NCBI RefSeq assembly: GCF_009676955.1
Contig: NZ_CP045696.1
Span: 2,933,001 to 2,997,000 of the forward strand
Reading direction: 5' to 3'
Length of the DNA: 64,000 bases
Source: Sodaliphilus pleomorphus
GTDB lineage: Bacteria > Bacteroidota > Bacteroidia > Bacteroidales > Muribaculaceae
Shown here: positions 61,146 to 64,000 of the stretch, piece after piece
Layout: each line of letters opens with the position of its first letter
How positions within the stretch are numbered: position 1 is the first letter of the stretch
Program-made: the position numbers and the translations under genes
Notes under the pieces: model-generated
What the model was told of the DNA's origin: nothing
The model's input: only the letters and a program-made list of their open reading frames with translations
Database searches by the model: none

Positions 61146-62408
61146 TCACTTGCCGCCATAGTTGATGCCATAGCCTATCAAGCGGTCGTAACGCTCCCCG
61201 CTGGGACGGTCGTAGACTTTTACTAAATACTCATTGGTCGTCTGGTACTTGTCGCCCTCGATGGGGCCTGTCTGGCCCACGCTGGAGCCATTGGGCACCC
61301 ACAGGTACTGGTAGTTGTAGGCTCCCTGCTTGAGCAGCATGTCGCAGGTGTAGGTACCGCTCGGTTGGTCGTAGTGCATCTCGCAGTCGGCAGCAGGCAG
61401 TCCTTGCGTGAAAGCTCCTTGCACATAGATTTTTCCGCCTGTCATGCGGTCGCAGTCAAGGCTGAAGTGGGTGACGAGATAGTCGCTCTCGGTGGCACTG
61501 TAGTCGCTCTCGGCATTGCGTATCGTGAAATGCCCGTGTTGCGTTTTGTCGTACAGATAGGGGCTGGCGGCCCTCACCTCGTCGACCCTGAGCGTGGCAT
61601 GGTAATAGGGCTCGAAGTATTGCACACGTTCCACCCCCATATTGAGCGAGTGGAGGTTGACCGTCTCGATGCGCCTGTACTCATTGCCGGCAGGGAAAAT
61701 GAGCGAGCGGTTGTGGTCGTAGGTGACTTGACCCGGGCTCACCATGAAGGGGCGGGTAAGGTACACCTCGTTGTCGAGTCGGGAATTCTGGCTCACCACA
61801 GCTGTAAGCTCATTGTAGGGGTCGGCAATGAGCCCCTGCTTGTAGTCGACGGTGAAGCTCACTTGCTGATGTCTGTCGTTGTAGTCCACGTCGGTGCGCG
61901 AGGTGGCGTCGACATGCACGGCCACCGTGTTTTCGCACACTGCCAGCCGTGCCTGAAACAGCACTTTCTCGGGGTTTTCTTGCTCATACACGGTGAGCAG
62001 ATAGTTGCCGCTCTTGTAAAACTGCATGTCGGCATTGGGCAGCGTGAAGTTGTAGTTGTAGTAGTGCACAAAGGTGCTGTTGCTCTGTGCATAGTCGGTG
62101 ATGTCGGCCTCGTTGAAGCCGCTCACATACTCGCTGGGCACCAGCACCGACGGCTGCCAGTTGGCATTGCAATGCCTCACGCTGTAGCGCAGGTAGTGCA
62201 CGTCGTAGTCGAGATAGTCAAACGTGATGTTGAGCACGTCGTCGCTGCCCATGACATAGATGGGGGGCAGATACAGGTTGCTCGATGGTGCGATTTGCAC
62301 CGATTTCACCTTGCTGTCGAGCACCTGTGGCAGGGTGTTGACTGCCTGTGCCATCGCCTGGCCTGCCAGCAGCATGCCACACAACACTGTGAAGAGAAAC
62401 GTTTTCAT
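61146..62408 (-). CDS. DUF5103 / type IX secretion plug-type protein
   Basis: 420 residues with a signal peptide (about 1-20, ending GQAMAQ). The body matches DUF5103, now described as a type IX secretion system plug protein: Ig-like beta domains with SDDVLNITFDYLDYDVHYLRYSVRHCNANWQPS and a C-terminal SVGQTGPIEGDKYQTTNEYLVKVYDRPSGERYDRLIG. It may gate the large T9SS outer-membrane channel. It lies 38 bases after an Lrp-type regulator, apparently in one transcript. Two proteins in this window end in sorting-like domains that such a system could export. Confidence 0.82.
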   Translation of the reverse strand: MKTFLFTVLCGMLLAGQAMAQAVNTLPQVLDSKVKSVQIAPSSNLYLPPIYVMGSDDVLNITFDYLDYDVHYLRYSVRHCNANWQPSVLVPSEYVSGFNEADITDYAQSNSTFVHYYNYNFTLPNADMQFYKSGNYLLTVYEQENPEKVLFQARLAVCENTVAVHVDATSRTDVDYNDRHQQVSFTVDYKQGLIADPYNELTAVVSQNSRLDNEVYLTRPFMVSPGQVTYDHNRSLIFPAGNEYRRIETVNLHSLNMGVERVQYFEPYYHATLRVDEVRAASPYLYDKTQHGHFTIRNAESDYSATESDYLVTHFSLDCDRMTGGKIYVQGAFTQGLPAADCEMHYDQPSGTYTCDMLLKQGAYNYQYLWVPNGSSVGQTGPIEGDKYQTTNEYLVKVYDRPSGERYDRLIGYGINYGGK

Positions 62409-62446
62409 AACATGCGATTGAGGAGTGGTTGTTTTTTTTTGATTGC

Positions 62447-62917
62447 TTATTGGGCAACTGGCACCGAGTGGGTGTCTTTCACCGTGCCTATGACAAAGAC
62501 ACTGTGCACCGACCCTATGCTCTTCATCTCGCCCAGGCGGTTGAGCACAAAGTCCTGATAGTGGTGCATGTCGCGCACATACACCTTGATGATGAAGTCA
62601 AAGTCGCCGCTGGTGTTGTAGCATTCGGTCACTTCTTCCATCCCTTTCATGGCATCGACAAACTCCTGGGCATACTCCTTGCCGTGTTGCTTGAGGCGGA
62701 TGTTGCACAGCACGATCATGCCGTTGCCCACCATGTCGGGATCGACCACAGCTACATATTTCTTAATATAACCCTCGCGCTCCAGCCGCTTCTGCCGCTC
62801 AAAGGTGGGCGATGCCGAGAGATGAACGGCCTCGGCAAGCTCCTTGGTGGTGAGCTTGCTGTTGTGTTGCAGCTCTTTCAGAATTTTGATGTCGATTGCA
62901 TCCAGTTTGTCAATCAT
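62447..62917 (-). CDS. Lrp/AsnC family transcriptional regulator
   Basis: 156 residues from the ATG at 62917, which gives the family start MIDKLDAIDIKILKELQHN; the frame is open further upstream but crosses the promoter. An N-terminal HTH (TTKELAEAVHLSASPTFERQKRLEREGYI) precedes an AsnC ligand-binding domain with YNTSGDFDFIIKVYVRDMHHYQDF. It senses an amino acid and probably controls its own transcript. Confidence 0.93.
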   Translation of the reverse strand: MIDKLDAIDIKILKELQHNSKLTTKELAEAVHLSASPTFERQKRLEREGYIKKYVAVVDPDMVGNGMIVLCNIRLKQHGKEYAQEFVDAMKGMEEVTECYNTSGDFDFIIKVYVRDMHHYQDFVLNRLGEMKSIGSVHSVFVIGTVKDTHSVPVAQ

Positions 62918-62973
62918 CTGTTTTCTTAATCTTTGTTTTGGAAGAAAAAAATCCGTAATTACATTATGGTCTA

Positions 62974-63003
62974 CAAAGTTAGAAAAAAATCTGTAAGCCC
63001 AAA
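62974..63003 (-). promoter_or_regulatory. promoter of the Lrp gene
   Basis: On the minus strand TTTG (63000-63003), 18 bases, then TAACTTTG (62974-62981), about 57 bases before the start codon. Confidence 0.65.
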
Positions 63004-63084
63004 AACACAAACACCCCCTTTTAGCAACACACTGTTTTTAGCCCCCGTTCAGCTCCGAAATCTTGTATAATTTATCCCTGCAAC

Positions 63085-63127
63085 AAAAAAAACCAACCAG
63101 TTTGTTGTCAACCAGTTGGTTTTTTTT
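63085..63127 (-). terminator. terminator after tRNA-Arg
   Basis: AAAAAAAACCAAC pairs perfectly over 13 bases with GTTGGTTTTTTTT across a 17-base loop. It lies just beyond the tRNA 3' end and works on the minus strand; its symmetry allows both. Confidence 0.85.
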
Positions 63128-63134
63128 ATAGTTG

Positions 63135-63206
63135 TGATCCCATGGGGAGTCGAACCCCAATCAAAGGAACCGGAATCCTTCATTCTATCCATTAAACTAT
63201 GGGACC
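63135..63206 (-). tRNA. tRNA-Arg (anticodon CCG)
   Basis: A complete 72-base cloverleaf on the minus strand. The acceptor stem GGTCCCA pairs with TGGGATC (one G-T) before discriminator A. The anticodon stem AAGGA/TCCTT encloses TTCCGGT, so the anticodon is CCG, reading the arginine codon CGG. The T arm GGGG-TTCGACT-CCCC is standard. CCA is not encoded. Confidence 0.95.
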
Positions 63207-63231
63207 GGAAAATTTCTCGCCTTCGGTGGCG

Positions 63232-63263
63232 CAAAATTAAGCATTATCTCTTAACTTTGCAAA
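63232..63263 (-). promoter_or_regulatory. promoter of tRNA-Arg, overlapping the ung promoter
   Basis: On the minus strand TTTG (63260-63263 region, within TTTTGC), 20 bases, then TAATTTTG (63232-63239). Its -33 end lies in the palindrome TTTGCAAA (63256-63263), whose other half is the -7 box of ung. Confidence 0.6.
63252..63259 (+). promoter_or_regulatory. promoter -7 box of ung
   Basis: TAACTTTG, a perfect TAnnTTTG match, 30 bases before the ung ATG, overlapping the divergent tRNA promoter. Confidence 0.62.
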
Positions 63264-63289
63264 AGTGAACGTCAAAAATCCTAACATTT

Positions 63290-63952
63290 ATGCAGGTCAA
63301 GATTGATGCTACTTGGAACCAGGAGCTGGCTGCCGAGTGGGAAAAGCCATACTTTGCCAAGCTCACGGGCTTTGTGCGCGAGCAGTATCGCACGAGCCAG
63401 GTGTTCCCGCCCGGACACCAAATTTTTGCTGCCTTCGATGCCACTCCGTTCCCCGATGTGAAAGTTGTCATTCTCGGGCAAGATCCCTATCACGAGCTGG
63501 GACAGGCCAACGGGCTCTGTTTCTCGGTAAACGACGGCGTTGCATTGCCACCATCGTTGCAAAACATTTTCAAGGAGGTGCACGATGACACTGGCGCGCC
63601 CATTCCCAAGAGCGGCGACTTGAGCCGTTGGGCCAGGCAAGGCGTGCTCATGCTCAATGCCACACTCACGGTGCAGGCCCACCGGGCCGGTTCTCACCAG
63701 GGGCAAGGCTGGGAGCAATTTACCGATGCTGTGATTTCTCACTTGAGCGAGCATCGCGAGCATCTTGTTTTCATCTTGTGGGGCTCCTATGCCATCAAGA
63801 AAGGGGCCTGTATCAATCGCATGAAGCATCTTGTGCTCACCTCGCCGCATCCCTCGCCGCTCTCGGCCTACCGCGGATTTTTTGGCAATCATCACTTCTC
63901 TCGTGCCAACGCCTATCTTGTGGCCCACGGTCTTGATCCCATCGAGTGGTGA
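63290..63952 (+). CDS. ung: uracil-DNA glycosylase
   Basis: UNG family 1, 220 residues, which excises uracil from DNA. The water-activating motif GQDPYHELGQANGLCFSV, the LLLNATLTV-like strand (GVLMLNATLTV), and the DNA-intercalating loop HPSPLSAYRGFFGN with its catalytic His are intact. dinB starts 12 bases downstream, so two DNA-repair genes may share a transcript. Confidence 0.98.
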   Translation: MQVKIDATWNQELAAEWEKPYFAKLTGFVREQYRTSQVFPPGHQIFAAFDATPFPDVKVVILGQDPYHELGQANGLCFSVNDGVALPPSLQNIFKEVHDDTGAPIPKSGDLSRWARQGVLMLNATLTVQAHRAGSHQGQGWEQFTDAVISHLSEHREHLVFILWGSYAIKKGACINRMKHLVLTSPHPSPLSAYRGFFGNHHFSRANAYLVAHGLDPIEW

Positions 63953-63964
63953 CGTGTGATGGAA

Positions 63965-64000
63965 ATGCGCAAAATCATTCATGTCGACATGGATGCTTTC
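63965..64000 (+). CDS. dinB: DNA polymerase IV (3' partial)
   Basis: Only twelve codons are inside the window: MRKIIHVDMDAF, the N-terminal catalytic motif of Y-family polymerase DinB with its first metal-binding Asp. An ATG two codons upstream (63959) is an alternative start. The rest lies to the right of the window. Confidence 0.8.
   Translation, partial: MRKIIHVDMDAF

Noticed and set aside
1..64000. CRISPR array, insertion sequence, prophage or integron
   Set aside because: No regularly spaced repeats, transposase, integrase or phage structural gene was seen in any frame.

Overview
The window is a contiguous stretch of a Bacteroidales chromosome (phylum Bacteroidota). The evidence is the gene order of the ribosomal cluster (secY-map-infA-rpmJ-rpsM-rpsK-rpsD-rpoA-rplQ), the zinc-free forms of S14 and L36, about two dozen promoters of the Bacteroidota type (-7 box TAnnTTTG, often with a TTTG- or TTG-like -33 box 18-21 bases upstream), few Shine-Dalgarno sequences, and families typical of the phylum (Bacteroidota-type LptD, DUF5103/type IX plug, BspA-like LRR protein, tricorn-like protease, NfnAB). 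A gut or oral relative of Prevotellaceae or Muribaculaceae is likely, but the genus cannot be fixed from sequence alone.

Bases 1-15142 are the S10-spc-alpha ribosomal protein cluster, cut at its left end inside rpsJ. All 30 genes are on the plus strand and end at a strong terminator after rplQ. Bases 15.4-21.2 kb hold a sugar cassette: a ROK-family protein, an MFS transporter and a SIS-domain isomerase, then, from its own promoter, a secreted GH9 glycosidase fused to a NodB-like deacetylase domain. Bases 21.3-39.2 kb are mostly single housekeeping or envelope genes, each with its own promoter: typA, a DUF1460 enzyme, a mini-protein ending in a sorting-type domain, ilvE, an HD hydrolase, lptD, a YiiX-like cysteine hydrolase, rpsO, manA, bcp, a BspA-like protein, the NfnAB electron-bifurcating pair, fabD and a VanZ-like protein.

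Bases 39.3-52 kb are more accessory. They hold a lysine-rich membrane-anchored protein, a possible very short RNA, the remnant of a sodium:neurotransmitter-family transporter with its middle deleted, trmO, a GHL10-like secreted protein and a GT4 glycosyltransferase. A minus-strand operon (polytopic membrane protein, UbiA prenyltransferase, HAD phosphatase) follows, in which the UbiA gene is shifted out of frame by a run of ten G/C. Then come a solitary XRE-DNA methyltransferase fusion, folP-cdaA-DUF3109, dedA and rplS.

Bases 52-64 kb contain a tricorn-like protease with an unlisted 51-residue membrane peptide, a flavin reductase, a lipoprotein glycosidase of the alpha/alpha-toroid type, an approximately 600-base hairpin-rich locus that looks like a structured RNA or attenuated leader, a CaCA antiporter, an Lrp regulator with a type IX plug protein, tRNA-Arg(CCG), ung and the first codons of dinB.

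The most interesting leads are the structured RNA locus at 59.4-60.1 kb, whose 3' end recurs at 39.95-40.02 kb; the homopolymer-frameshifted UbiA gene in a putative lipid-linked-sugar operon; the orphan XRE-methyltransferase fusion; and the GH9-NodB fusion beside an atypical ROK/SIS cassette. All function calls come from reading motifs by eye; no database search was run.
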